From positions 186,001-250,000 of the forward strand of contig NZ_SZQL01000001.1 in NCBI RefSeq assembly GCF_005233845.1: a stretch of DNA of 64,000 nt, read 5' to 3'. The position numbers and the translations under genes were made by a program. A model generated the notes under the pieces. The model searched no databases. It was not told the origin of the DNA and saw only the letters and a program-made list of their open reading frames with translations. The stretch is from Ilyomonas limi. GTDB taxonomy: Bacteria; Bacteroidota; Bacteroidia; Chitinophagales; Chitinophagaceae. Of the stretch, positions 54,313 through 62,750 are shown piece by piece. Positions within the stretch are counted from its first letter, which is position 1. Each line of letters begins with the position of its first letter.

Positions 54313-54545
54313 AGCAATAATATGCTGCTTAAAGGATATAGAAGAGCATTAAGCGGCTGTTTAAAAATGATTATTTGGCTCACAAAGTCACGAAGAACAC
54401 AGAGACTATAATAAGGAATAAAATAGTACTTTGTGCCACTTCTTTTCTTCATGACTTTGTGGTTGCATATACTTAGCGATATATGCAACTGTTAATAGAA
54501 AAAGCGGCCACCAGACTTTAACTCAAACGTACATCAAACAAAAGT

Positions 54546-55688
54546 TTACTCCTCTTCTTCACCAGTATTCTTTAGTTTCATTAAAGCAGAATAAGCATTC
54601 TTTTTAATAATGGTTTTATTTATCAAACTATTATTGTCACTGCTAAGTGCAACAAAACCACCACCGCTCACTATTGTTTGCACAGGCGTCATTTCAAACT
54701 GTCCCGAATCTTTTTCAACAAACACATATTCTTCACTTCCCGAGCGTACAATGGCATCTTCGGGCACGACAATGCTATTGGTGTTTGAAACCTGTACCTG
54801 TGCATTCATAAACATGCCGGGCAGCAATGGTGGCTCTGCGCCAATGAAGTGGCAATGCACTGTTGCACTGCGGTTACTATCCAGTGTTTTGCCTACCAGT
54901 ATTATTTCTGCAGGATACATTTTAGTGGTATCGGAGGTTAAGTAAGCCTGCACTTTTTGCCCGGAATGAATATGGGGCAAATCTTTCTGGAATATTGTTA
55001 ATGCCAGATGCAGATCGCTTGTATTCACCAGTTCAAACAACACATCAGATGGATTGACGTATTTGCCCACATTCACATTTACCGATGATACATAACCGCT
55101 GATAGGCGAAGGAATGGCAACCGTACTACTAATGTTGGCATCAGTTAAACCATCGGGTTGTATGCCAATAAGCAGCAACTTTTGACGCAGCGCACTTACC
55201 AATACTTTTTGCGATTCATAATCGCTTATCGTTTGCTCATATACTTTATCGCTGGTGGCTTTGGTAGTGTTTAATAATTTCTGTCGCTCTGCTTCTTTCT
55301 GTAAAAACGAGAGCTTTGTTTTTGCCATTAAATAATCTTCCTGCATCTGCACAAACGAAGGGTCTTGCATTACTGCAAGCGTTTGTCCTTTGCGGATGTG
55401 CATGCCGGGCAACAATTCGGTACTTTTTACATAACCACCCAAAGGAAAGCTAACGGTGACCATGCCTTCTGGCGGCACATCAATCAGTCCGTTTACTTTC
55501 AGTTGCAAAGGCATGCTGCGCATTTCGGGCTTTCCGGTTTCAATACCTGCGTTTTTCAGTTGTGCATTGGTAAGCATTACGATGTTGGAGGCAGTATCCT
55601 GCTGTGTAGTTGTTGTATTGGTTTCTGCCTGTTTTTGCGAGCAGGAAAACAGAAAAATGCAACAGGTAAATATTAATATCTTATTCAT
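54546..55688 (-). CDS. RND efflux periplasmic adaptor (HlyD/CusB-like)
   Basis: A lipoprotein adaptor of 380 residues; MNKILIFTCCIFLFSC carries a lipobox. Barrel-sandwich segments GGYVKSTELLPGMHIRKGQTLAVMQDP and SPISGYVSSVNVNVGKYVNPSDVLFEL flank a coiled-coil of about 60 residues, then come the beta-barrel and the membrane-proximal domain ending KNTGEEEE. It joins the inner-membrane pump to the outer-membrane channel. It starts 11 bases after the end of the fused CusA/TolC gene, so both are co-translated. The substrate is a metal ion, probably Cu, Co or Zn. Confidence 0.9.
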   Translation of the reverse strand: MNKILIFTCCIFLFSCSQKQAETNTTTTQQDTASNIVMLTNAQLKNAGIETGKPEMRSMPLQLKVNGLIDVPPEGMVTVSFPLGGYVKSTELLPGMHIRKGQTLAVMQDPSFVQMQEDYLMAKTKLSFLQKEAERQKLLNTTKATSDKVYEQTISDYESQKVLVSALRQKLLLIGIQPDGLTDANISSTVAIPSPISGYVSSVNVNVGKYVNPSDVLFELVNTSDLHLALTIFQKDLPHIHSGQKVQAYLTSDTTKMYPAEIILVGKTLDSNRSATVHCHFIGAEPPLLPGMFMNAQVQVSNTNSIVVPEDAIVRSGSEEYVFVEKDSGQFEMTPVQTIVSGGGFVALSSDNNSLINKTIIKKNAYSALMKLKNTGEEEE

Positions 55689-55698
55689 TGTTTTCTTT

Positions 55699-58600
55699 TT
55701 AAAAATCAGGACTATAACTGTTCAGTTCGGCAACCGTTTTGTTGCGTTCATTCAGTGCATCTATATAGCTTGCCTCCAGGCTGATGGCCTGGTTGATAAG
55801 CATTGCCCATTCTAAATAACTGATGGCGCCGTTCACAAACTGCAATGTTGCATTTTCGTAAATAACCGCTACCTGTTTTGTTACTGCCTGCCGGTAATTA
55901 TTCAATGTTTGCTCTTGCTTTTGGTATTGCAGTATCAACTGTTGCAATGCGGCTTTTTGCAAAGCCAGTGTATCGGCATATTCCGCCTGTACCGCCCTGT
56001 ACTGCGCCTCACTGCCGCGGATACGGGCATTGAGTGATTTGCTGAAAATAGGAATACCAATGCCTGCTATCACCGAAGAGAACCGTTTCGAAGCATTGAA
56101 ATATTTTTCTGTTCCGTTTACATGCTGATAGCCGATAATAGATTGGTTGGAATAACCTGCATTGAGTAATGGCAGCTTCTTTGCACGATTCAGTTTAATT
56201 TCCTGCAAGGCAATATGTTGTTGCTGTTGCTTGCGCAATATTGCCGGATATTGACTGACAAAAGAAGTATCGGGCAATGACAGTAAAGGAGTGATGGATT
56301 CACTTTCTTCGGGCAGCCATAGTGTATTGCTGTTAAGCAAATAGCTAAAGCGGTTCTGTACGATGCGAAAATCTGCTGCTGCCTGTTGCAGTTGAATAAG
56401 CGCCTGCATACGTTGTGTTTCTGCTGAAGTCTTTTCCAGCACGTTCACTTCACCGGCATTAAAGCGTTGTTGCTGCCGTTGCAGAAAAGCAGCATAAATA
56501 CTATCGGCTTTCGTTAGCAACTTTATTTTTTGCAGCATTGTTGCCATATCGTAATACAAAATGGTAACTTCTTTTTTTATATTCAGCCTGACAACTTTTT
56601 CATTCAACAGCCCGCTTTTTGTATGTGCCTCATACAAGGCCCTTTGCCGGTTGTACACCTGCGGAAAAGCCATAGATTGCGATACGTTAATACGGGTATC
56701 ATTAGCAATAGAATTCATTTGTCCATACTCTGCCTGTACAGTAGTAAAAGGAAGGTCCCAGGCTGTGTTTTCGGTTCGCTTCAACACCGCTGTTTGCAAT
56801 CTTGCCGCCTGAATGCTTAGGTTTTGGTTTAATGCAGTATCAATAGCCGCCTGCAAGGAAATAGTATGCTCCTGCGCACGTACTGCAAGCGATGATGCGC
56901 CGGTAAGTAAGAACAGTATAACGATAGCTTTTGTACTAATGTTTTTTGATAAAACCGCTTTGTGTTTACGCTTTGTTTTGATGTTTTGAAATACGCCATA
57001 CAATACCGGCAATACTACCAGCGTAAGCAATGTGGCACTGATTAAACCGCCAATCACCACTGTTGCCAATGGTCGTTGCACCTCGGCGCCCGCGCCGGTA
57101 CTGATTGCCATTGGTAAAAAACCAAGTGATGCTACCGAAGCTGTCATTAATACAGGACGAAGCCGGTTGCGTGTGCCTTCTTTGATGCGCTGCAAAGGGT
57201 CTTTTATACCATTTTTTTCCAATTGGTTAAATTCGCTTAAGAGTACAATGCCATTTAACACAGCAATACCAAACAGGGCAATAAAACCAACACCTGCCGA
57301 TATACTAAAAGGCATACCGCGTATGAAAAGCGCAAACACGCCGCCAATGGCAGAAAGGGGAATAGCCGTAAAAATGAGCAGGCTTTCGCCGAGTGAATGA
57401 AAGGCAAAATACAGCATGATAAAGATGAGTGCGAGTGAAACGGGTACGGCAATGCTCAACCGTTGTTTGGCTTCTATCAGGTTTTCAAACTGACCGCCGT
57501 ACGTAACGTAATAAGCCGGTGGAAGCTTGAGTTGTGCAGCCATTTTTTCCTGTAGTTCTTTTACTACTGTTTGCACGTCTTTTCCGCGCACATTAAAGCC
57601 CACGGTTGTTCTCCGTTGTGCATTCTCGCGTTGTATCTGGTTGGGTCCTACTTTTATCTGCACATCAGCTATTTGCTGCAACGGAATCTGTTCGCCGCGC
57701 GAAGTAGGAATCAGCAGGTTTTGAACATCAGCCAGATTTTGCCGTTCCGCATTTGCTAAACGAACCGCCAGATCGAACCGGCGCTCATTTTCATACACTT
57801 GCCCTGCCACCGCGCCGGCAAACGCCGATTGTACAATGTTGTTTACATCGCTGATGGCAATACCATATTGCGCAAGCGCCTGGCGGTTGTAATTGATTTC
57901 AATTTGTGGCAGCCCGGTTTGCGATTCTACATACATATCTTTTGCCCCTTCAATCTTGCTGATGATGTTGCCAATGCGCCCGGCATAATGCGCCAATGTA
58001 TCGAGGTTTTCTCCAAATATTTTACAGATCACATCCTGCCGTCCGCCGGTCATTAGTTCATTAAAACGCATTTGCACCGGAAACTGAAAGCCGGTGGTAA
58101 TGCCGGGCACTTCTTCCAAAGAAGTACTCATTTTTTCGGCGAGTTCATCAAAACTTTTGGCAGAAGTCCATTCCTTTTTTGGATTCAATACTACCATCAT
58201 ATCCGATGCTTCCATTGGCATCGGGTCGGTAGGTATTTCGCCGCTGCCAATCTTGGTCACTACCTTTTGCACTTCGGGAAATTGTTGTAATAAAATACGC
58301 GCCGCCTGTTGTGTTGATTGAATGGTAGTAGTGATCGAGCTGCCGGTTAATACGCGTGTATCCACTGCAAAATCTCCTTCTTCCAGCTTTGGTATAAACT
58401 CACCACCCATGTTGAGGATGATGTACAGTGCCACCGAAAACAGGCTTGCCGCCAGCAACAAAACCGTCCCGGGAAAAGAGAGTGCTTTTTGCAATACAGG
58501 CCGGTACCAGCTTTCAAACCGCTTCATCATTTTATCGGAGAATGTTTGCTTTGTAATAAGTTTTTTACTCAATACCAAAGAACTCATCATGGGCACATAC

Positions 58601-60090
58601 GTAAGCGAAAGCAGGAATGCGCCTATAATGGCAAATATCACTGTTTGCGCCATTGGCTTAAACATCTTTCCTTCTATGCCTTGCAGCGATAAAATGGGGA
58701 AGTAAACAATAAGAATAATGATTTGTCCAAAGATGGCAGCATTCATCAGTTTGCCGGCAGCATGTTCCACTTCGGTGTTCATTTCCTCCTGACTCAACTG
58801 CAGTTTATTCTTGAAAAGACTCTTTTGATGCAAGTGGTGCATCACTGTCTCTACAATAATCACAGCGCCATCTACTATCAGCCCAAAATCAAGCGCACCA
58901 AGGCTCATTAAGTTGCCGCTTACACCAAAGAGATTCATCATACTGATGGCAAACAACATGGACAATGGAATGATGGAAGCCACAAGCAAGCCTGCTCTTA
59001 TATTGCCCAAAAACAGCACTAATATAAACACCACAATAAGCGCTCCTTCAATGAGGTTTTTTTCTACTGTGCCAATTGCATTGTTGACCATTTTGGTTCT
59101 GTCCAAAAAGGGCTCAATTATTACCCCTTCGGGCAGTGTTTTGGATATATCGGCAATCTTAGCTTTTACATCTTTTATTACTTTCGAAGAATTGCCACCT
59201 TTTAACATCATCACTATTGCACCGGCAACTTCACCCTGATCGTTGTAAGTCATAGCGCCATAGCGCGTGGCAAAACCAATCCCAACTGTAGCAATATCGT
59301 TGATGGTAGCCGGTGTGCCATCAGGCAGTGTTTTTACAACGATACTTTTTATATCTTCTTCCTGCTGCACCAATCCTTCACTTCTGATAAACAGCGCGGT
59401 TGGACCTTTTTCTATGTAAGCACCGCCGGTATTCTGGTTATTGTTTTGCAACGCATTAAACAAATCGGAGATGGTGAGGTGATAGCTTTTCAGCTTATCA
59501 GTATTCACTGCTATTTCGTATTGCTTTAGCTTGCCGCCAAACGAACTGACATCGGCAACACCGGGCGTGCCTAAGAGTTGCCTTCTCACAATCCAATCCT
59601 GGATGGTACGCAATTCTACGGGCGTATATTTTCCTTCGTAGCCCCGCTTGGGACGAACCACGTATTGAAAAATTTCGCCCAAGCCGGTAGTAACCGGCCC
59701 AAGCGTTGGCGTGCCTAAACCCTCCGGAATCTGGCTTTTGGCTTCGGTCAGCCGTTCACTTACCTGTTGCCGTGCCCAATACACATCGGTCTTATCATCA
59801 AATACAATGGTGATAATAGAAAGTCCGAAACGCGAGAATGAGCGTTGCTCAATGATGCCGGGAATATTGCGCGTGGCAATTTCTATGGGGAAGGTGATAA
59901 GCCGTTCTATGTCTGCTGCGCCCAGCGAAGGCGAGGAGGTAATAACGAGCACCTGATTGTTGGTAATATCCGGCACCGCATCTATCGGCAACCGGGTAAC
60001 GTTATAAATGCCCCAGCCAATGAGTGCCAGTATAAGCATACCCACAATGAGTTTGTTGCGGATAGAAAATGCAATAATTCTATTAAGCAT
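55699..60090 (-). CDS. Heavy-metal RND pump (CusA/CzcA) fused to a TolC-like channel
   Basis: A giant protein of 1463 residues. Residues 1-1030 form the CzcA-type RND pump: MLNRIIAFSIRNKLIVGML, LPIDAVPDITNNQV, and the proton relay GALDFGLIVDGAVIIVETVM with the two Asp and Glu of heavy-metal pumps. About 1045-1068 reads KAIVILFLLTGASSLAVRAQ, a signal-peptide-like segment. From EHTISLQAAIDTALNQNL (about 1072) to the end is an OMF/TolC domain with two repeats of coiled helices. Such pump-channel fusions are known in Bacteroidota. Metal choice cannot be read with certainty. The small gene at 60341 precedes it by 250 bases. Confidence 0.92.
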   Translation of the reverse strand: MLNRIIAFSIRNKLIVGMLILALIGWGIYNVTRLPIDAVPDITNNQVLVITSSPSLGAADIERLITFPIEIATRNIPGIIEQRSFSRFGLSIITIVFDDKTDVYWARQQVSERLTEAKSQIPEGLGTPTLGPVTTGLGEIFQYVVRPKRGYEGKYTPVELRTIQDWIVRRQLLGTPGVADVSSFGGKLKQYEIAVNTDKLKSYHLTISDLFNALQNNNQNTGGAYIEKGPTALFIRSEGLVQQEEDIKSIVVKTLPDGTPATINDIATVGIGFATRYGAMTYNDQGEVAGAIVMMLKGGNSSKVIKDVKAKIADISKTLPEGVIIEPFLDRTKMVNNAIGTVEKNLIEGALIVVFILVLFLGNIRAGLLVASIIPLSMLFAISMMNLFGVSGNLMSLGALDFGLIVDGAVIIVETVMHHLHQKSLFKNKLQLSQEEMNTEVEHAAGKLMNAAIFGQIIILIVYFPILSLQGIEGKMFKPMAQTVIFAIIGAFLLSLTYVPMMSSLVLSKKLITKQTFSDKMMKRFESWYRPVLQKALSFPGTVLLLAASLFSVALYIILNMGGEFIPKLEEGDFAVDTRVLTGSSITTTIQSTQQAARILLQQFPEVQKVVTKIGSGEIPTDPMPMEASDMMVVLNPKKEWTSAKSFDELAEKMSTSLEEVPGITTGFQFPVQMRFNELMTGGRQDVICKIFGENLDTLAHYAGRIGNIISKIEGAKDMYVESQTGLPQIEINYNRQALAQYGIAISDVNNIVQSAFAGAVAGQVYENERRFDLAVRLANAERQNLADVQNLLIPTSRGEQIPLQQIADVQIKVGPNQIQRENAQRRTTVGFNVRGKDVQTVVKELQEKMAAQLKLPPAYYVTYGGQFENLIEAKQRLSIAVPVSLALIFIMLYFAFHSLGESLLIFTAIPLSAIGGVFALFIRGMPFSISAGVGFIALFGIAVLNGIVLLSEFNQLEKNGIKDPLQRIKEGTRNRLRPVLMTASVASLGFLPMAISTGAGAEVQRPLATVVIGGLISATLLTLVVLPVLYGVFQNIKTKRKHKAVLSKNISTKAIVILFLLTGASSLAVRAQEHTISLQAAIDTALNQNLSIQAARLQTAVLKRTENTAWDLPFTTVQAEYGQMNSIANDTRINVSQSMAFPQVYNRQRALYEAHTKSGLLNEKVVRLNIKKEVTILYYDMATMLQKIKLLTKADSIYAAFLQRQQQRFNAGEVNVLEKTSAETQRMQALIQLQQAAADFRIVQNRFSYLLNSNTLWLPEESESITPLLSLPDTSFVSQYPAILRKQQQQHIALQEIKLNRAKKLPLLNAGYSNQSIIGYQHVNGTEKYFNASKRFSSVIAGIGIPIFSKSLNARIRGSEAQYRAVQAEYADTLALQKAALQQLILQYQKQEQTLNNYRQAVTKQVAVIYENATLQFVNGAISYLEWAMLINQAISLEASYIDALNERNKTVAELNSYSPDF

Positions 60091-60340
60091 GTTGCTGTTT
60101 TCTGAAATAAAAAAATGGAAAGTCTCTCACAAATGAGGTATAAGCTGCAAGCTGGAAGCAATGAGCTTCGGGCTATCAATAACATACATGATATGTTTTG
60201 ATAGCACAGCATTAGTCAGAGCGCTACCACTCTTCTACTAAAGCATTTTACAGAGCAACAGTATCTCAATAAATTATCTGTACTTATCTATGTCTGCCAG
60301 CGGGCAGGCATGTCATCTGTGAGAACGAAAGCAAATAATC

Positions 60341-60880
60341 CTATGCCTCAGCGGCCCGGGGAGGTTGAAAAATAGTATTAATAATTTGAGAAGGTTGCCA
60401 GTCACCCTTAAAGCTTTGATATTGCTTTTCTATTTCGAAAGCCGGTGCAGGAGGCACAATAGTAAAACCGGGTATTGGTATAGAAATGCTATGACTTGCC
60501 AGGAGCACGCCGGCACAGCTTTTAAACGGTAGCTGCATATCCCGTGCATAATCGGGGTTACGCTCATCGCTGTTGAAGTAATGCTCACGGAGGTAAGATA
60601 AAAAAGTAAGGCTTTCATCGCCGCCTTTATGCTCGCGGTAATGCTCTAATAAAACAGGCGCCTTGAACAACTGGCACAGTTCGGTGCCGGTGAACAGTTG
60701 TAAGCAAAGTAAAAATATAGCAATAACTCGGCGCAAATTGGTTTGTTTAGCAGGTACAAAAATAAGTCTGGACGAGGATTTTAGGAGAACTTTCTGGTGT
60801 GGCAGATTGTTCGGTGCGATTTTAAGAATTAATTTACCGCATCCGGTGTGGCAGATGATAACTGTGGTGAGTGAGTCCAC
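60341..60880 (-). CDS. Small hypothetical protein upstream of the RND operon
   Basis: A frame of up to 179 residues from the ATG at 60880. Its front (about 1-48) does not look like protein-coding sequence. A TTG at 60736 would start with NLRRVIAIFLLCLQLFTGTELCQLF, a signal-anchor segment, and leave about 131 residues containing LEHYREHKGGDESLTFLSYLREHYFN and a tail ending PPRAAEA. Proteins of this shape precede CusA-type pumps in other Bacteroidota as I recall, perhaps as a metal-binding or assembly helper. I recognise no domain. The exact start is unsure. Confidence 0.5.
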   Translation of the reverse strand: MDSLTTVIICHTGCGKLILKIAPNNLPHQKVLLKSSSRLIFVPAKQTNLRRVIAIFLLCLQLFTGTELCQLFKAPVLLEHYREHKGGDESLTFLSYLREHYFNSDERNPDYARDMQLPFKSCAGVLLASHSISIPIPGFTIVPPAPAFEIEKQYQSFKGDWQPSQIINTIFQPPRAAEA

Positions 60881-60918
60881 GCGCCATAGCAGCAGAAATC
60901 TGCACTATTATATTCTAA

Positions 60919-60960
60919 AGTAAAGCACCTGCTGTAAGTACTTACAGCAGGTGCTTTACT
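60919..60960 (-). terminator. Terminator-like perfect palindrome
   Basis: Two 21-bp arms meet without loop, starting AGTAAAGCACCTGCTGTAAG. Adjacent T-rich sequence is present on both sides. It lies 17 bases past the stop of the amidohydrolase at 60977, so it should end that transcript; it may work both ways. Confidence 0.7.
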
Positions 60961-60976
60961 CTTTTACCATATTCTT

Positions 60977-62257
60977 TTACTTCGTTATGCCATACTTTGT
61001 TTTATAACGTTCATACAACTGCTTTTGCTTATTGTCGAGATTGATTTCACTGCCTTTGATGAAGGCGTTAGTTATTTTATTTGTTTCAATATCCAGCACA
61101 TCGCCTTCGCTTACAATGATGTTGGCATCTTTGCCAGCTTCGAGCGAGCCGGTGGTTTTATCTATACCGAGAATTTTGGCAGCGTTGAGTGTAATGGCTT
61201 GCAATGCCTGCTCTTTCGTTAAACCAAAACCTACTGCTACCCCGGCATTAAACATCAGGTTGCGACCGCGATTCATTTCATCAAAATCATTAATGCAGTA
61301 TAACACACCAGTTTCTTGTAGCTGGTAGGGCAGCTTTGCATACATATCAATATCATCGTCCTGCATTACAGGCAGCGTATGCATTTGGTTTAGTACCACT
61401 GCTATGTTATTTTGCTTCAGGTAATCTGCAATTTTATAGCTGTCGGTACCACCCACAATTACGGTGCGAAAGCCAAACTCTTTTGCCAGTTCTACCGCAA
61501 TCATCATTTCGTTTACAAGATTGCAATGCACAAAGAATATTTTAGAACCATCAAACAAACCTTTTACTGATTCAAACTTGATATTGGTTTGGACATGTGT
61601 TGGCTCATTCAAATATGCTTTTGCTTCGCGGAAAAAAGTTCGTACCCCATCAATCTGGTCGTAGGCTTTTTTGAGTAAATCTGTCGCTGGACTTTTGGTG
61701 GATTGTGGCGCTAAACCGGGCATGCGAAAATGAATGCCATTATCCATTTTATACACCGCATCTTCCCAGTTCCAGCCATCCAGTTGCATTACCGAAGAAG
61801 TGCCGCTGAGAATGCCGCCATCGGGTACTACATTAGCCAATAAAACCCCATTGCTGCGAACCGTATTGATGATTTTTGAATCGGTATTATACGCCACTAC
61901 CGAGCGCACATCGGGGTTCAGGTTGCCTATTTCATCCTCATCCCTTTCTGCCCGTACGGCGCCAATTTCTATCAATCCAAGATAGCTGTCGGCTAATATT
62001 AGACCTGGGTAAACCTGCTTGCCAGTGCAATCAATTACTTTGGCATCACTTGCTGGCGCAGCGGTTCCTACGCTGGTTATTTTGCCATTGGTAAATACAA
62101 TGGTCCCATTATTAATTACCTGACCGTTACCTACATGGATGGTAGCATGCGTTAAAGCAATGATGCCTTGCTGCGGCGGAGCAGGTAGTACATTGGCTTG
62201 TGAAAAAGCGGTTGAAAGACTTGTTGTTAAAAATATGATGAATGCTATTTTTTTCAT
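60977..62257 (-). CDS. Exported amidohydrolase-family protein lacking the HxH motif
   Basis: A protein of 426 residues with a signal peptide (MKKIAFIIFLTTSLSTAFSQ). The amidohydrolase frame is clear: HATIHVGNGQVINNGTIVFTNGKITSVG, then CTGKQVYPGLILADSYLGL where PGxIDxHxH is expected, and the C-terminal AKILGIDKTTGSLEAGKDANIIVSEGD. The two metal-binding His of the first strand are absent. It also keeps GTDSYKIADYL and CINDFDEM where later ligands lie. In Bacteroidota such a deviant copy is commonly paired with a normal one; here the normal one is at 62751. It may be a regulatory or structural partner rather than an enzyme. Confidence 0.82.
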   Translation of the reverse strand: MKKIAFIIFLTTSLSTAFSQANVLPAPPQQGIIALTHATIHVGNGQVINNGTIVFTNGKITSVGTAAPASDAKVIDCTGKQVYPGLILADSYLGLIEIGAVRAERDEDEIGNLNPDVRSVVAYNTDSKIINTVRSNGVLLANVVPDGGILSGTSSVMQLDGWNWEDAVYKMDNGIHFRMPGLAPQSTKSPATDLLKKAYDQIDGVRTFFREAKAYLNEPTHVQTNIKFESVKGLFDGSKIFFVHCNLVNEMMIAVELAKEFGFRTVIVGGTDSYKIADYLKQNNIAVVLNQMHTLPVMQDDDIDMYAKLPYQLQETGVLYCINDFDEMNRGRNLMFNAGVAVGFGLTKEQALQAITLNAAKILGIDKTTGSLEAGKDANIIVSEGDVLDIETNKITNAFIKGSEINLDNKQKQLYERYKTKYGITK

Positions 62258-62272
62258 GGTTTGATTTTTTGT

Positions 62273-62740
62273 GTTTAAAGTTTAAGGTTTAATGTTTAAA
62301 GTTGGAGTGGCACGAGGCACTTCTTTTTTCGTATCCCGCTTATTTTTGTGGTTAGGAGGTATTCAATAAATTTTTGAATGCAACTGCTGATGTAAATGAT
62401 ATGAGCATATAACTCATTGAATTCTTCCTGTAAAAGATACTTTCTGTCTAACACACGGTAAAGCTGTGAGCGCACTTCGCCCGCAGAACCTTTTGCATAG
62501 CCTAAGAAAACAATAAATCCAGCTCTGCTGCCCCTTTCAAATCCTTCGGCAATGTTATCCATAATAGAGCCGCTTGCCCTGTCTGTCTGGTCTATTAGCC
62601 CGAAATTATTTTTAAACTTTCCACTATCAATAACATTTCCAATCACGTTATAAAAGCTTCTTGCCAGCTTCCATGCTTCAATCTCTTCAAAACATTTAAT
62701 CATTGCCATAACATTAAACATTAAACTTTGAACGTTAAAC
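62273..62740. mobile_element. Possible cassette: four-helix-bundle gene within 31-bp inverted repeats
   Basis: The left arm (62273-62303) and the inverse of the right arm (62710-62740) agree at 27 of 31 bases. Each is four 7-base units of the form GTTTAAN plus GTT. The left arm covers the stop codon of the enclosed gene. No target-site duplication is seen. See the findings for details. Confidence 0.55.
62296..62709 (-). CDS. Four-helix-bundle protein (bS23 / Avd-like)
   Basis: A protein of 137 residues from the ATG at 62709 (start MAMIKCFEEIEAW; earlier ATGs lie in the repeat). It is all helical: FEEIEAWKLARSFYNVIGNVIDSG, FGLIDQTDRASGSIMDNIAEGFERGSRAGFIVFLGYAKGSAGEVRSQLYRVLDRKYL. The family occurs inside 23S rRNA intervening sequences and as the Avd accessory protein of diversity-generating retroelements; free-standing copies have no known role. 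It separates the two amidohydrolase genes and lies in a 31-bp inverted-repeat cassette, so it looks inserted. Confidence 0.85.
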   Translation of the reverse strand: MAMIKCFEEIEAWKLARSFYNVIGNVIDSGKFKNNFGLIDQTDRASGSIMDNIAEGFERGSRAGFIVFLGYAKGSAGEVRSQLYRVLDRKYLLQEEFNELYAHIIYISSCIQKFIEYLLTTKISGIRKKKCLVPLQL

Positions 62741-62750
62741 CTGTAAATTG

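Noticed and set aside
60290-60311. Hairpin ATGTCTGCC-agcg-GGCAGGCAT as an attenuator of the RND operon
   Set aside because: The stem has a mismatch and no T run; too weak to call.
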